A DNA stretch of 64,000 nt from positions 124,001-188,000 of the forward strand of contig NZ_AKGG01000014.1 of assembly GCF_000277645.1 (NCBI RefSeq), in the 5' to 3' direction. Under the pieces are notes generated by a model. The model was not told where the DNA came from, ran no database searches, and saw only the letters and a list, made by a program, of their open reading frames with translations. Shown here piece after piece: positions 39,593 to 48,689 of this stretch. The stretch comes from Weissella koreensis KCTC 3621 (lineage in GTDB: Bacteria > Bacillota > Bacilli > Lactobacillales > Lactobacillaceae). Position numbers and translations under genes: made by a program. Position 1 is the first letter of the stretch. Each line of letters opens with the position of its first letter.

Positions 39593-40834
39593 TTACATTC
39601 GTGGAATAGTTGTTGGGTCTTTATGTTCTTTGTCCAAAAAGATAGTTGCAATGATGGTAATAACCAAAACTACAGAACCCATAATCAAATATGTGTGTTG
39701 GAATCCAATATTATCATACATTGTTCCAGCCAATGCTGAGAAAATAAAGACCGAGACTTGTTTCATAAAATTAGCCGCCAAAGCATAAACTGTCGCATAT
39801 AAGCGATTATCAAATGTCAGTCCAATATATTTCATAATTGAAACTAGGACTAATGGCATTTCAAATCCAGCTAACAAACGCAAAACCACGATAAAAATCC
39901 AGTTTGGAGCTAAGGCAGTTCCGATAATACGTAGTGCCGTAATAAATCCATAAATCAACAAACCATTTCGTGCACCAATCTTATTAATGATATATGGCAT
40001 TGGAATCATCAAAATCATTTCAATAAACATTTGTACAGTTACCATGTTTGAATAAACTTTCGTTGCTTGTGATACATGGTGGAAGAAAGTTTGAAAGAAA
40101 ATAACAAATTGTTGATCAAAAACGTCATATAAGGCTGAAGCTCCCATATAGAAAATTCCAAGTATCCAGAAATTACGAACCTTAAAGAGGGCCATAACGT
40201 CTTTCATGTTGACTTTTTCGTTGTCAGCAGTAGTTACATCTACATTATTATCTGCAACTTTATCAAAGAATAAAAACATAATAAATGCTAACAATGCAGA
40301 AACGCTGGCTGCCCAGAAAATCGCACTTGGTTGCCACAAGAACAAACGTCCTCCTAGGAATGAAGCAACAGCTCCAGCAATTGATCCACCTATTCGTGAA
40401 TGTCCAAATTCAAATTTATTAATAACTGATGCTCGTTGGATATATTGTTCAATAACAGAAACTCCACCATTCAAGACAAATGATAAATAAATTCCAGTTA
40501 CAATTGCAACGACCATTGCGTTAGTTGATGCTAGCAATGGCAAGAAAACCCATTGGAAGAATGGTCCAATTAACGCTCCAGCCAATAAGATAATAAAGAC
40601 TAATGTCTTTTTCATCACTAACCTGTCTGAAAAATATCCAAACATCGGTTGAAAAATCAATGACATAACCGCCATCATTGAGAAAATAATTCCAGCCTGG
40701 CTACCATTTAAATGAGCAACTTGTTCAAGCCAAAGAGTTAAATAACCGTTAACGATGGCCCAAATGAAAAAATAAGAAAAATGTGAGACCGGAAATGACC
40801 AAAACATTCCTTTCTCTTCTGTCTTCGTGTTCAT
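39593..40834 (-). CDS. LacY-like MFS permease, probable arabino-oligosaccharide importer
   Basis: Twelve membrane helices in about 413 residues. The N-terminus FWSFPVSHFSYFFIWAIVNGYLTLWLEQ and the loop FGYFSDRLVMKKTLVF resemble the oligosaccharide:H+ symporter group (LacY, RafB). It is co-transcribed with an intracellular arabinan-active GH43 enzyme and shares the arabinose promoter design, so short arabino-oligosaccharides are the likely cargo. The second ATG is preferred, since the first directly abuts AAAGG. Confidence 0.82.
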   Translation of the reverse strand: MNTKTEEKGMFWSFPVSHFSYFFIWAIVNGYLTLWLEQVAHLNGSQAGIIFSMMAVMSLIFQPMFGYFSDRLVMKKTLVFIILLAGALIGPFFQWVFLPLLASTNAMVVAIVTGIYLSFVLNGGVSVIEQYIQRASVINKFEFGHSRIGGSIAGAVASFLGGRLFLWQPSAIFWAASVSALLAFIMFLFFDKVADNNVDVTTADNEKVNMKDVMALFKVRNFWILGIFYMGASALYDVFDQQFVIFFQTFFHHVSQATKVYSNMVTVQMFIEMILMIPMPYIINKIGARNGLLIYGFITALRIIGTALAPNWIFIVVLRLLAGFEMPLVLVSIMKYIGLTFDNRLYATVYALAANFMKQVSVFIFSALAGTMYDNIGFQHTYLIMGSVVLVITIIATIFLDKEHKDPTTIPRM

Positions 40835-40855
40835 AATACTTTCCATCCTTTAATT

Positions 40856-41824
40856 TTATAATTCTGTAAATTTAACGGGATTTCCAAAAACAGGGAATCC
40901 ATTTTCATCATAATCAAATGCTTGAATCATCGTATGCCGATTAGGATCATACAATGGGTCACCTTTGATGTCAGCGTAGTTGCGGATATGATAGACAAGC
41001 AAATCAGTTTCACCATCTTCTGAAACTGTAAATGAGTTATGTCCCGGTCCCAAAAGATCATGCTTAACATCCGATGTAAAGACGGGATGATCTAACTTAG
41101 TCCAACTAGCTGGATCCAAAAGATCTGAATTTTCATCTGCGTAAAGCATCCCCATACAATAATTTTCATCAGTGGCACTTCCGGAGAAGGTCAAGAAGAA
41201 TTTTCCATTTCGATGTAAGACGGCTGGCCCTTCATTTACCGCGAATATCTGAGTTTCCCAATCATATTCTGGTTTAGTCAACATAACGGGTGCCGTTTTA
41301 AGTGTCCAAGGATTTTCCATTTCAGAAATATATATATTAGTATTTCCAAAAATTTCTGGATCCTTTTGAGCCCAAACATAATACAACTTGTTTTGGTGTT
41401 CAAAAGTTGTGGCATCTAAGGCAAATGAATCGATTGGAGTTTGAACACGGCCTTTCTCGACCCAGTTATCTTCTGTTTCCATTGGATCGGGTGCCTCACA
41501 CTCAATCACATACATCCGGTGTTGAAACATACCATTTTCGTCAAAATCAGTTGTATGGGATGCAGCATAATAGACATACCATTTACCATTGATGAAATGA
41601 ATCTCAGGTGCCCAGATCAACTCACTTTCCTCGCCTGTTCCAGTGTCATGTTTACGCCAAATCGTTCGTGGCATCGCATGAGCCAGCCCAGCAATAGTCT
41701 TTGATCGTCGTAACTCAATCAAATTATATGCTGGAACAGAGGCACTAAAATAATAATATCCATCAGTATGCTTGTAGATATATGGGTCTGCTCTTTGAAT
41801 AATTAGTGGACTATAGTTTTCCAT
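40856..41824 (-). CDS. GH43 alpha-L-arabinofuranosidase, intracellular
   Basis: A five-bladed beta-propeller glycosidase. Catalytic base Asp is in IQRADPYIYKHTDGYYYF (about residue 14), the pKa-setting Asp in FALDATTFEH and the acid Glu in VNEGPAVLHRNGKFFL. There is no signal peptide, so it cleaves oligosaccharides already inside the cell. The start has GAGGGG seven bases upstream. It precedes the permease gene by 21 bases and follows an arabinose-type promoter. Confidence 0.9.
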   Translation of the reverse strand: MENYSPLIIQRADPYIYKHTDGYYYFSASVPAYNLIELRRSKTIAGLAHAMPRTIWRKHDTGTGEESELIWAPEIHFINGKWYVYYAASHTTDFDENGMFQHRMYVIECEAPDPMETEDNWVEKGRVQTPIDSFALDATTFEHQNKLYYVWAQKDPEIFGNTNIYISEMENPWTLKTAPVMLTKPEYDWETQIFAVNEGPAVLHRNGKFFLTFSGSATDENYCMGMLYADENSDLLDPASWTKLDHPVFTSDVKHDLLGPGHNSFTVSEDGETDLLVYHIRNYADIKGDPLYDPNRHTMIQAFDYDENGFPVFGNPVKFTEL

Positions 41825-41875
41825 CAGAATACCCCTCAATAAATAATTTACAATTAAAATAAGTTCAATAAACTT

Positions 41876-41889
41876 TGCAACCGTTTACA
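41876..41889 (-). promoter_or_regulatory. catabolite-response element of the GH43 operon
   Basis: TGCAACCGTTTACA fits the CcpA consensus and occupies the same +1 to +14 position as the site at araB. Confidence 0.85.
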
Positions 41890-41896
41890 TTTAAGT

Positions 41897-41925
41897 ATAT
41901 TAAAATATTGTTACGTATAAATCAA
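41897..41925 (-). promoter_or_regulatory. GH43 operon promoter with AraR-type operator
   Basis: Minus strand: -35 TTGATT, 17-bp spacer identical to that of the araB promoter, -10 TAATAT. Between this site and the araR terminator (41926-42122) the sequence is AT-rich and shows no gene. Confidence 0.8.
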
Positions 41926-42122
41926 GAGTTTTATTTTTAATAACCATACAAATAATGAATTGAGCCTTCTTGAAATGGCTTACATAAGCGATTAATCGAA
42001 AATATATATATTAATAAAAAATTCACAATTTTTATGTTTGTTTTCTATATTTTTGTAAAAATAACTAGTTTGATAATTTATTAACATATTTTAAAAAACA
42101 CATTTTTTAAATATTTATATAT

Positions 42123-42163
42123 AAAAAGACCAGGATCAACTTTATCCTAGTCTTTTTTATAAT
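42123..42163 (-). terminator. terminator after araR
   Basis: GACTAGGAT pairs with ATCCTGGTC around a short loop, followed by a T run on the minus strand. Confidence 0.85.
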
Positions 42164-42184
42164 TAAAATTTATAAATCGCATTA

Positions 42185-43267
42185 TCACTTAATTGAATTA
42201 AGATCCCTGACACTTTCTCGTTCAATAAATTCAGGTTCATAGTTTAATGATTCAACTGATTCGCCGTTTATCGCTTGAATTAACAAACTCGCAGCATCAC
42301 TACCCATCCGTTCTTTTTCGTGAGTCATAGTCGTTAACTTAGGATTTACATACTCATCCAAATGATAATCATCAAATCCCACAATTGAAATGTCTTCAGG
42401 CATTTTAAGTCCCATTTCATGAATTAAATCATAAATTTGAATGGCAATTTGATCATTGTAAGCTACAATCGCCGTAATTTCTGAATTAACTTTCAAATAT
42501 TGTTCAACCTTTTCTAAAACCATATTAATTGGGTCTGAAGACCGATACATAATCGTTGATGAATTTAATGCTAGCTCTGGCTGCTGTTGATAAGCACCAA
42601 TAAACCCATTCATCCGTCGAACCCCTTGTAAGTCATCAACTTGGAAAACGCCTAAAATTTTATTATGCCCTTTTTCAAATAAATATTCGACTAAATGCTT
42701 TTCTGCTATTTCATCATATTGTTTCACTACAGGATAATTCAATCCTTCATAGATAGCATTAATAAATACAATCGGTATTTTTAATTCATCAATATGTCGA
42801 TAAATATCAAGATTCTCTTTATTAAATGCACTTTGTGTTGGTTCAATAATTAAACCTGCGACATTATTATCTAACATCGAAAGTAATGCTTGTCGCTCAC
42901 GAATAGGATCATTATGAGTATTGGCTACCAGCATCGTATAACCTTGTTTAGACGCTGCTCGGTCGACTCCACTGATTATATTTGGGAAAATATAATGAGC
43001 AATATGGGTAGTAATCATTCCAATCAATTTGGTAGGTCCAGCCGTAGCAGTTGCATGCCAATTATCAACAAACATCCCCCCACCTTGCACTTTATAAACA
43101 TAATTTTCATTTTCTAAATCAGTGATCGCCCGCCGTACCGTAAATCTAGAAACCGAAAAACGAGCCATTAATTCAGACTCAGTTGGTAATTTTTCTCCTA
43201 TATGATAATCACCAGCTTCAATCTCATCTTTGATTTTATTTTTAATTAACTCGTACTTGGCCGCCAT
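42185..43267 (-). CDS. araR: arabinose repressor AraR (GntR HTH + LacI-type sensor domain)
   Basis: An N-terminal GntR winged helix (KLPTESELMARFSVSRFTVRRAITDLENE, around residues 30-58) is fused to a periplasmic-binding-protein-like domain (from about 80, IGMITTHIAHYIFPNIISGVDRAA) that binds the inducer, L-arabinose in known AraR proteins. The start MAAKYELIKN has GAGGAAG just upstream. The gene has its own terminator and is next to the two arabinose operons it should repress. Confidence 0.94.
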   Translation of the reverse strand: MAAKYELIKNKIKDEIEAGDYHIGEKLPTESELMARFSVSRFTVRRAITDLENENYVYKVQGGGMFVDNWHATATAGPTKLIGMITTHIAHYIFPNIISGVDRAASKQGYTMLVANTHNDPIRERQALLSMLDNNVAGLIIEPTQSAFNKENLDIYRHIDELKIPIVFINAIYEGLNYPVVKQYDEIAEKHLVEYLFEKGHNKILGVFQVDDLQGVRRMNGFIGAYQQQPELALNSSTIMYRSSDPINMVLEKVEQYLKVNSEITAIVAYNDQIAIQIYDLIHEMGLKMPEDISIVGFDDYHLDEYVNPKLTTMTHEKERMGSDAASLLIQAINGESVESLNYEPEFIERESVRDLNSIK

Positions 43268-43491
43268 ATTCTTCCTCTTTCTCATCCATCTCTTAATGCA
43301 ATTATTATACCATCAACAAGAAAATAAGGCGGTCAAATTCAGATATTCCTCAATTTCTTAAATTTCTCATAAAATACCAACATATCCAGCTCTAGGCTAG
43401 ATAACTCACTGAATTTTAATGTAATCCACCACCAATAGGTGTAAAATAAGTTAAATGAATTTATATTTTTTTACTCGTTTGGAGGAATATG

Positions 43492-45372
43492 ATGCTTAAT
43501 ATTTTACACAACTCCATAGACATTATCAGCTTTATGCTGATGACCCTTTTAATTTCAAGTTTTTTTACAACTGGGTATGTTGGATATTTCAATCGACTCT
43601 GGAATGAAATTTTTGTCCAAAATAATGGAGGAGCCTTTCTGTGGAAACGGGCTCAAATTTTTATATTTGGTTGTGGAATTGGTTTATATATCCATTTAGC
43701 CACAATGTTTTACTTTAGCGGCCAAATTGCCATGGTTTTCCATAATATCGCGCTCTTTTTACTCGTACTGCCTTTCTTATATTTAGGTGGTTACAATCGC
43801 ATAGAACGTTTTCTACAGTTACTGGCTGCTGGTTACGTATGGGTTGGGCATCATATGGGGTCTATGACGATTAATGATAATATGAACCAACCCACTGTAA
43901 TCATTGCTTTAATAATTACAGTTGCCCTTTTGCTCATCAGTCAGGTGCCCTTGGTTCATGACAAAATTGTTTATAACTGGCAATGCAGTCTACTATACTT
44001 TAGCTTAATTGGAATCCTATTTTGGGGGACATTACCTTCAGTTTCGATGGGAATTACCATGGGACCTGTGATAGTAGTTGAAGCAATCGTTATCTTTGTT
44101 ACCATGAATATGGTCGTAATGTATTTATGGTTTAACGGATTTAAAAATACCAATCCTGGTCAATTTGAAAAAGCTGCAGACTTAGATGCCTTAACTAAAG
44201 TGCATTCCTTCGCATTTTTCCAAAACGAATCAGAAAAACTTTTTCAAAACGCACGACATAATAATAAACCGCTTAGTATTATTGAATGGGATATCGATCG
44301 TTTCAAACAAGTTAATGATACCTTTGGTCATTCAGCCGGAAATAAAATTTTAATTGAAACATCTGGTATAGTTCAAAAAACTTTAGACGAAGAAATGCCA
44401 TCCGCACAGCTCTTTAGAACTGGTGGTGAAGAGTTTACAATTATGTTCCCTAATAGTTCTATCGATGATGTCCTACCTATTGTTAAAAAAGCATGGGATA
44501 ACGTGCGTACAACTAATTTCTTTTATCAAGATACACCTATTGAAGTTACGATTTCTATGGGTGGAACCAATTTAGAACCAAATGACACAAAATTCAAAAC
44601 TCTTTATGATCGAGTCGACGAATATCTTTATATGAGTAAAAGAAACGGAAGAAACCAGATCACAATTGACGGTGAAAAAATTTATTCAGGTGAGCATCGT
44701 CAACAAGTAGTTGCTATGTATGCTTATTTCACCCAAAATTTGATGCAATTCACGCAACGGCGCTTTAAACAAGTTTCGGCTGAATTATTATTGCGTTCTT
44801 TCGATTATCAAACCAGTGAATGGAAAGTTCCAGAAGACCTCAATATTAACATTGAAGCCCAATTAATGTTAGTGAAAAAGCTGATTGATTCTAACAAGTT
44901 GAATCAAATTAGCATCAATCTTGAATTAGAACAATTTGCAGACCCACATGCAACTGACGCTCTTTTAAATTTTATGAATAATCAAAATGAATTAGAACAA
45001 TTGAACATTTAAGTCTCAGATATTGATAAGATTCAAGATTGGGATTTCTTTGCACCAACAATCAAAAAATTGAATTCAGCTCATATTCGTGTTGTCTTTA
45101 ATGACATTAATATGATTGAATTGACGCCTGATTTGAAGCAGCATCTCGTAACTATGAATGGAATCAAATTGAATTTGCGTTCAAAGCCAGTTGAGCAAGC
45201 TGATACTCTCCAAATGATGAAACCTTGGCTTAAATTCTGCCAAGACAATAATATTAGATTTACAATTGACGGAATTGAAAATAATGCTGATCTACAAATG
45301 GCTCGTTCATTTGGAGTTACATATATTCAAGGATTCTACTTTGGAATTCCAGAATTACCTGTCTTGAGTTAA
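43492..45372 (+). pseudogene. membrane GGDEF-EAL protein interrupted by one in-frame TAA
   Basis: About six N-terminal membrane helices (residues 5-215) lead to a GGDEF domain with intact active site RTGGEEFTIMF and DIDRFKQVND, so c-di-GMP synthesis is plausible. An EAL-type domain begins near residue 395 (SAELLLRSFD). A single TAA at 45010-45012 stops translation after 507 codons; the same frame continues as VSDIDKIQDWDFFAPT... to IQGFYFGIPELPVLS, the normal end of an EAL domain. The EAL part also lacks some catalytic positions (KLNLRSKP where KIDKSF is usual). GGAGG lies six bases before the second ATG. Either a recent nonsense mutation or a truncated diguanylate cyclase that still works. 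Confidence 0.85.
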
Positions 45373-45387
45373 AATATTATACTCTCT

Positions 45388-45427
45388 AAAGCCTCGAAAG
45401 TTAACATAACTTTTGAGGCTTTTTTAA
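45388..45427 (+). terminator. terminator after the GGDEF-EAL gene
   Basis: AAAGCCTCgAAAGTT pairs with AACTTTTGAGGCTTT, followed by TTTTTA on the plus strand. Its position after the EAL remnant shows that the original gene ended there. Confidence 0.88.
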
Positions 45428-45430
45428 TAC

Positions 45431-45463
45431 AAAAAAAGCATCTAGCTTAAACTAGATGCTTCC
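45431..45463 (-). terminator. terminator after tRNA-Lys
   Basis: AAGCATCTAGTTT pairs with AGCTAGATGCTT and is followed by a T run on the minus strand, eight bases past the tRNA 3' end. Confidence 0.85.
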
Positions 45464-45470
45464 TTATTAG

Positions 45471-45543
45471 TGGACAGCCAGGGGTTCGAACCCTGGACCT
45501 ACGGATTAAGAGTCCGTTGCTCTACCAGCTGAGCTAGCTGTCC
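45471..45543 (-). tRNA. tRNA-Lys (anticodon CTT)
   Basis: Minus strand folds into a full cloverleaf: acceptor GGACAGC/GCTGTCC, D arm AGCTCAGCTGGTAGAGC, anticodon arm ACGGA-CTCTTAA-TCCGT with anticodon CUU, and T arm CCAGGGTTCGAACCCTGG. The discriminator base is A and the CCA end is not encoded. It reads AAG codons. Confidence 0.97.
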
Positions 45544-45668
45544 ATTTCTTAACAACATATAATATTATATATCTTTGCGATATATAATACAAGGGTTAAT
45601 TTTTCAAAATCACATTTTTTATTCTAAAATATCAATGTTCCATATTTTAAATATTAATAACTATGTTT

Positions 45669-45710
45669 AAAAAAGTCCACACAATCATTTAATCAATTGT
45701 GTAGACTTAT
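45669..45710 (-). terminator. terminator after the FemX-like gene
   Basis: AGTCTACACAAT pairs with ATTGTGTGGACT around about nine bases, followed by TTTTTT on the minus strand. Confidence 0.85.
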
Positions 45711-45748
45711 CTTAAAAATATAAATATTTTATTGTTATTTAATAACCA

Positions 45749-47008
45749 CTAACCGCGTCGTAAGATGGTCTTTATTAATTTCAAGACCCGATATTTAACT
45801 GGTTGGATGGGCAAAACAAACTCTCCTATCAATTGAGTTGCATAACCCTCAAATTCTGTTTTGAATGCTAAGACCCCATCAGATCCATCAAATTCACCAT
45901 CAATTCCTAGGAAATTATAGATTGGGAAACCTTGTTCCAAAGCCATTTTAATCATTTCATATTGAATCAAATAAGGACCATAAAAATCTTTGTATTTATC
46001 ATACATCCCTGAGAAGTAATAGTCCATTTCATTTCCTTGCCCTAAGAACATGGCTCCAGAAATTAACACTGGTTCAGTAGGAACTTCTTCCATAGATCCA
46101 TACATTTGAATGATTTTATCAATTCGCTTCAAATGTTGATTTTTTTGATCATTAAATTCATTAAATTGACCACGATTTCGCTTAGTTTCTTTAGCAGCCA
46201 AACGTTCTCCAAGCACTGATAATCGTTCATCTAATTTATCAATCGCCTCTTGTTCAGCGTTCAAATAGTCCATAAAGTTGATCTCAGCTATAATAAAATG
46301 AGCCTTGTCTTTATAAACATCAAAAACGGTTTGATAATATTCAATATCCTTATCATGAAAACCACGACGCTTAGCCGTATCTTCTAACATCTTTTTGAAA
46401 TCACCCAATTCATCCCGTTTTAAGAAACGATATGTTACTCCAAATTGTTTATTCTTCTTTAGATAATATTTAACATCTTTATCCACATGATCTAAAAGAT
46501 TGTCAGCCGTTATACCTTCCAATGATTTCTCATACTTCCAACCCATTGATCCATGATCAGTCATTCCCATTCGAACTGGTTGATGAATAGCACCAGTGGC
46601 AGTTATATTATTAACTAGATCATCACGCTTGTCAGTAATTGGCTCTCCATGATCATTAAAGTTTTGATAACTAAGATATGGTGAAAATTCAAGTTGCACT
46701 ACCCCTTGTTCTTGTTCTTGGTAGTATTTTTTAATTTCCTCAAAAAATATTTTTACTAATTTTGGATCTTCATAATCAAGAATTGGTCCTTGTTCCATAA
46801 GGGCATTGTAACCACCATGAATTTTATTAATTGTCACAACCGCACCAGCCACCACTTGACCAGACTGTTTCATCCCAACAATTTTCACGTCTCGACCACG
46901 TTTTTGTAATAATTGATACTGTTCAGCCGATTGCATCACGAATCCATTTTTATGTTTTTCTTCAAATTCATTCCATTCTAATGGATCGATCTCAACAATT
47001 TGTGTCAT
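45749..47008 (-). CDS. FemX/FemA-type peptidoglycan interpeptide aminoacyltransferase
   Basis: It adds amino acids from aminoacyl-tRNA to the Lys side chain of lipid II, on the cytoplasmic membrane face. Two GNAT-like domains are seen, with QSAEQYQLLQKRG and LMEQGPILDYED in the first and FLGQGNEMDYYFSGMYDKYKDFYGPY and YNFLGIDGEFD in the second; a coiled-coil arm (about residues 235-295) interrupts the second. The start has GGAGGGG three to four bases upstream. Which residue it adds (Ala, Ser or other) cannot be read. Confidence 0.92.
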   Translation of the reverse strand: MTQIVEIDPLEWNEFEEKHKNGFVMQSAEQYQLLQKRGRDVKIVGMKQSGQVVAGAVVTINKIHGGYNALMEQGPILDYEDPKLVKIFFEEIKKYYQEQEQGVVQLEFSPYLSYQNFNDHGEPITDKRDDLVNNITATGAIHQPVRMGMTDHGSMGWKYEKSLEGITADNLLDHVDKDVKYYLKKNKQFGVTYRFLKRDELGDFKKMLEDTAKRRGFHDKDIEYYQTVFDVYKDKAHFIIAEINFMDYLNAEQEAIDKLDERLSVLGERLAAKETKRNRGQFNEFNDQKNQHLKRIDKIIQMYGSMEEVPTEPVLISGAMFLGQGNEMDYYFSGMYDKYKDFYGPYLIQYEMIKMALEQGFPIYNFLGIDGEFDGSDGVLAFKTEFEGYATQLIGEFVLPIQPVKYRVLKLIKTILRRG

Positions 47009-47116
47009 ATTCCCCTCCGACAATTACCTTTTAAATTATTGTTACATTAATTATTATTATATTACAATTATTTTCTTAAAAATACCTTTCAATCTTGCTA
47101 CACATGATTTTGTGAT

Positions 47117-47155
47117 AAAAAAAGTCAGGACATAATAGTCCCAACTTTTTTTACT
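47117..47155 (-). terminator. terminator between the 46-residue gene and the FemX-like gene
   Basis: AGTTGGGACTAT pairs with ATGTCCTGACT, with T runs on both sides. It belongs to the recurrent GGGACA hairpin type and could stop transcription both ways. Confidence 0.75.
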
Positions 47156-47288
47156 TATTAAACGTATTTCAAAGATTAAAAAACTTATTTAATGTCTATT
47201 TTCTCTTTATGATTAAAACAGAAAAATAACGCTCATTAAATTAATTATCATGGAACCATTCATTGAAATAATTTGCTAAAACGCAAAG

Positions 47289-47429
47289 TTACATAATTCC
47301 TTGCTTTTGAGCCTCTTCAATTAAATCTAATTCTTTGGCAGCCTGGACGGGAACAATTGTTCCACCAACTGTTATGTTATCAATACCTTTTTTCATTAAC
47401 AGCTTCTTTAAACGGTTTTTCTGTGACAT
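47289..47429 (-). CDS. 46-residue basic protein of unknown function
   Basis: MSQKNRLKKLLMKKGIDNI is followed by TVGGTIVPVQAAKELDLIEE. GGAGGTG lies six bases before the ATG, which makes translation likely. There is no signal peptide or membrane segment; the N-terminal third is strongly basic. It sits behind a short GC-richer leader and a TATAGT -10-like box. No family was recognised. Confidence 0.65.
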   Translation of the reverse strand: MSQKNRLKKLLMKKGIDNITVGGTIVPVQAAKELDLIEEAQKQGIM

Positions 47430-47516
47430 CTTTGACACCTCCACGACTATATTGCGTCGGGTGATTGGCCCAGCGTGACGTCCTATCCTCACTATACCAC
47501 TTTAAATTAAAATTGT
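47430..47516 (-). promoter_or_regulatory. GC-richer structured leader of the 46-residue gene
   Basis: Minus strand shows a GTATAGTGAGG box and then a GC-rich stretch with the arms ACGCTGGG and CCCGACG forming an imperfect hairpin just before the ribosome site. It stands out from AT-rich surroundings. Confidence 0.45.
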
Positions 47517-48464
47517 TTAGCTAAACAAATTGGCAAAAAAGTTTTTGACTTTATTCCAAAATCCATCCGCACTTGCTCGTAGATTGGTTGCATCTTCAGA
47601 ATTCAAGAAATCATTAGCTTTTGCCATCATATTTCCTGTAGATTTTTTCAAATTATCTGCTTGATTTTTTGCATTCTTAATAAAGGCTTTATTAGAAGCA
47701 ATTGGCGTTTCTTGGAAATCCTGTAGAGCAGTTACAATTGGCTGACGTGCAGTAACTGAAATATTAATATTATTATTACTCAAATTATTGTTTAATGCAT
47801 TTGAGATTTCAGTGCTACTCATTTCGTTTCCTTTTTGCTTAGCACTCGCAATGTCTGATGCTGTTTCTGTTACTGCTCCCGAAAGTTTACCAGCTTTATC
47901 ATCACCTACCTCTTCTTGTGCCTTGCTAGTAGCTGACAACAAGTTATTAGCTGCAGAAGTATTATCAGCATCCAAATTAGTACCATCACTAGCTAACGCC
48001 TTATAAACTCCAGCTAGAGCTGATTCACCTGAGACCGATTGATTAGAAGAAACCGTAATAATTACATCATTAACTCCCGCCATGGTAGCTGCCATGGCAT
48101 ATTGTTGAGAGGTTACCTTAGTAATATTGTTGTTACCATCATATTTTTCAATATTAACCAAAGTTCCAGAACCCGGTTCAGCTGGCGCCACTGAGACTGA
48201 ACTGATCATGGCACTATCACTGACACCTTGTAAATTCAAATATTGATCACCATCGGCTCCGTTCACCGTCAATTGCTTAGCCTTGCTATTTGGATCCAAT
48301 AGATCTAACATACCAGACTTATCAGAATTTCCTGAACCAATGACTACATACGGTTGACTTAATTGTTTAGTTTGAGTTTGTGTAGCTGCACTAATCGGCA
48401 TGCTAGTTGCTCCAAGCAAGACTGTCCCAATGATCAATGAACTAGTTAATTTTATAAATTTCAT
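47517..48464 (-). CDS. secreted DUF1002 protein
   Basis: A classic signal peptide (MKFIKLTSSLIIGTVLLGAT, cleavage near SAA/T at about residue 27) precedes YVVIGSGNSDKSGMLDLL, the DUF1002 opening. The middle is Ala/Asn/Ser-rich and probably helical; the C-terminus is an amphipathic FWNKVKNFFANLF. No anchor is visible. Function of DUF1002 is unknown. Confidence 0.88.
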   Translation of the reverse strand: MKFIKLTSSLIIGTVLLGATSMPISAATQTQTKQLSQPYVVIGSGNSDKSGMLDLLDPNSKAKQLTVNGADGDQYLNLQGVSDSAMISSVSVAPAEPGSGTLVNIEKYDGNNNITKVTSQQYAMAATMAGVNDVIITVSSNQSVSGESALAGVYKALASDGTNLDADNTSAANNLLSATSKAQEEVGDDKAGKLSGAVTETASDIASAKQKGNEMSSTEISNALNNNLSNNNINISVTARQPIVTALQDFQETPIASNKAFIKNAKNQADNLKKSTGNMMAKANDFLNSEDATNLRASADGFWNKVKNFFANLFS

Positions 48465-48615
48465 CTTTTTCCTCCATGCAACTTGATAGTCACGTGATTC
48501 TTACCTATTAATTTATAGTAACCTAATTGAAATGTATTTGCAACATTTACGAATAATATAAAATATATTTGGGTTATCATTTTAACATTTAATTTTAACT
48601 ATTTAAAAAATATAT

Positions 48616-48650
48616 ACAAAAACAGGCTGTCAAATTTGACAGCCTGCTTA
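48616..48650 (-). terminator. terminator after pyk
   Basis: CAGGCTGTCA pairs perfectly with TGACAGCCTG around AAATT, followed by TTTTTG on the minus strand. Confidence 0.9.
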
Positions 48651-48689
48651 TTTTAAATTTTACCAAAAATGGTAATCTTTAAATTTAAA

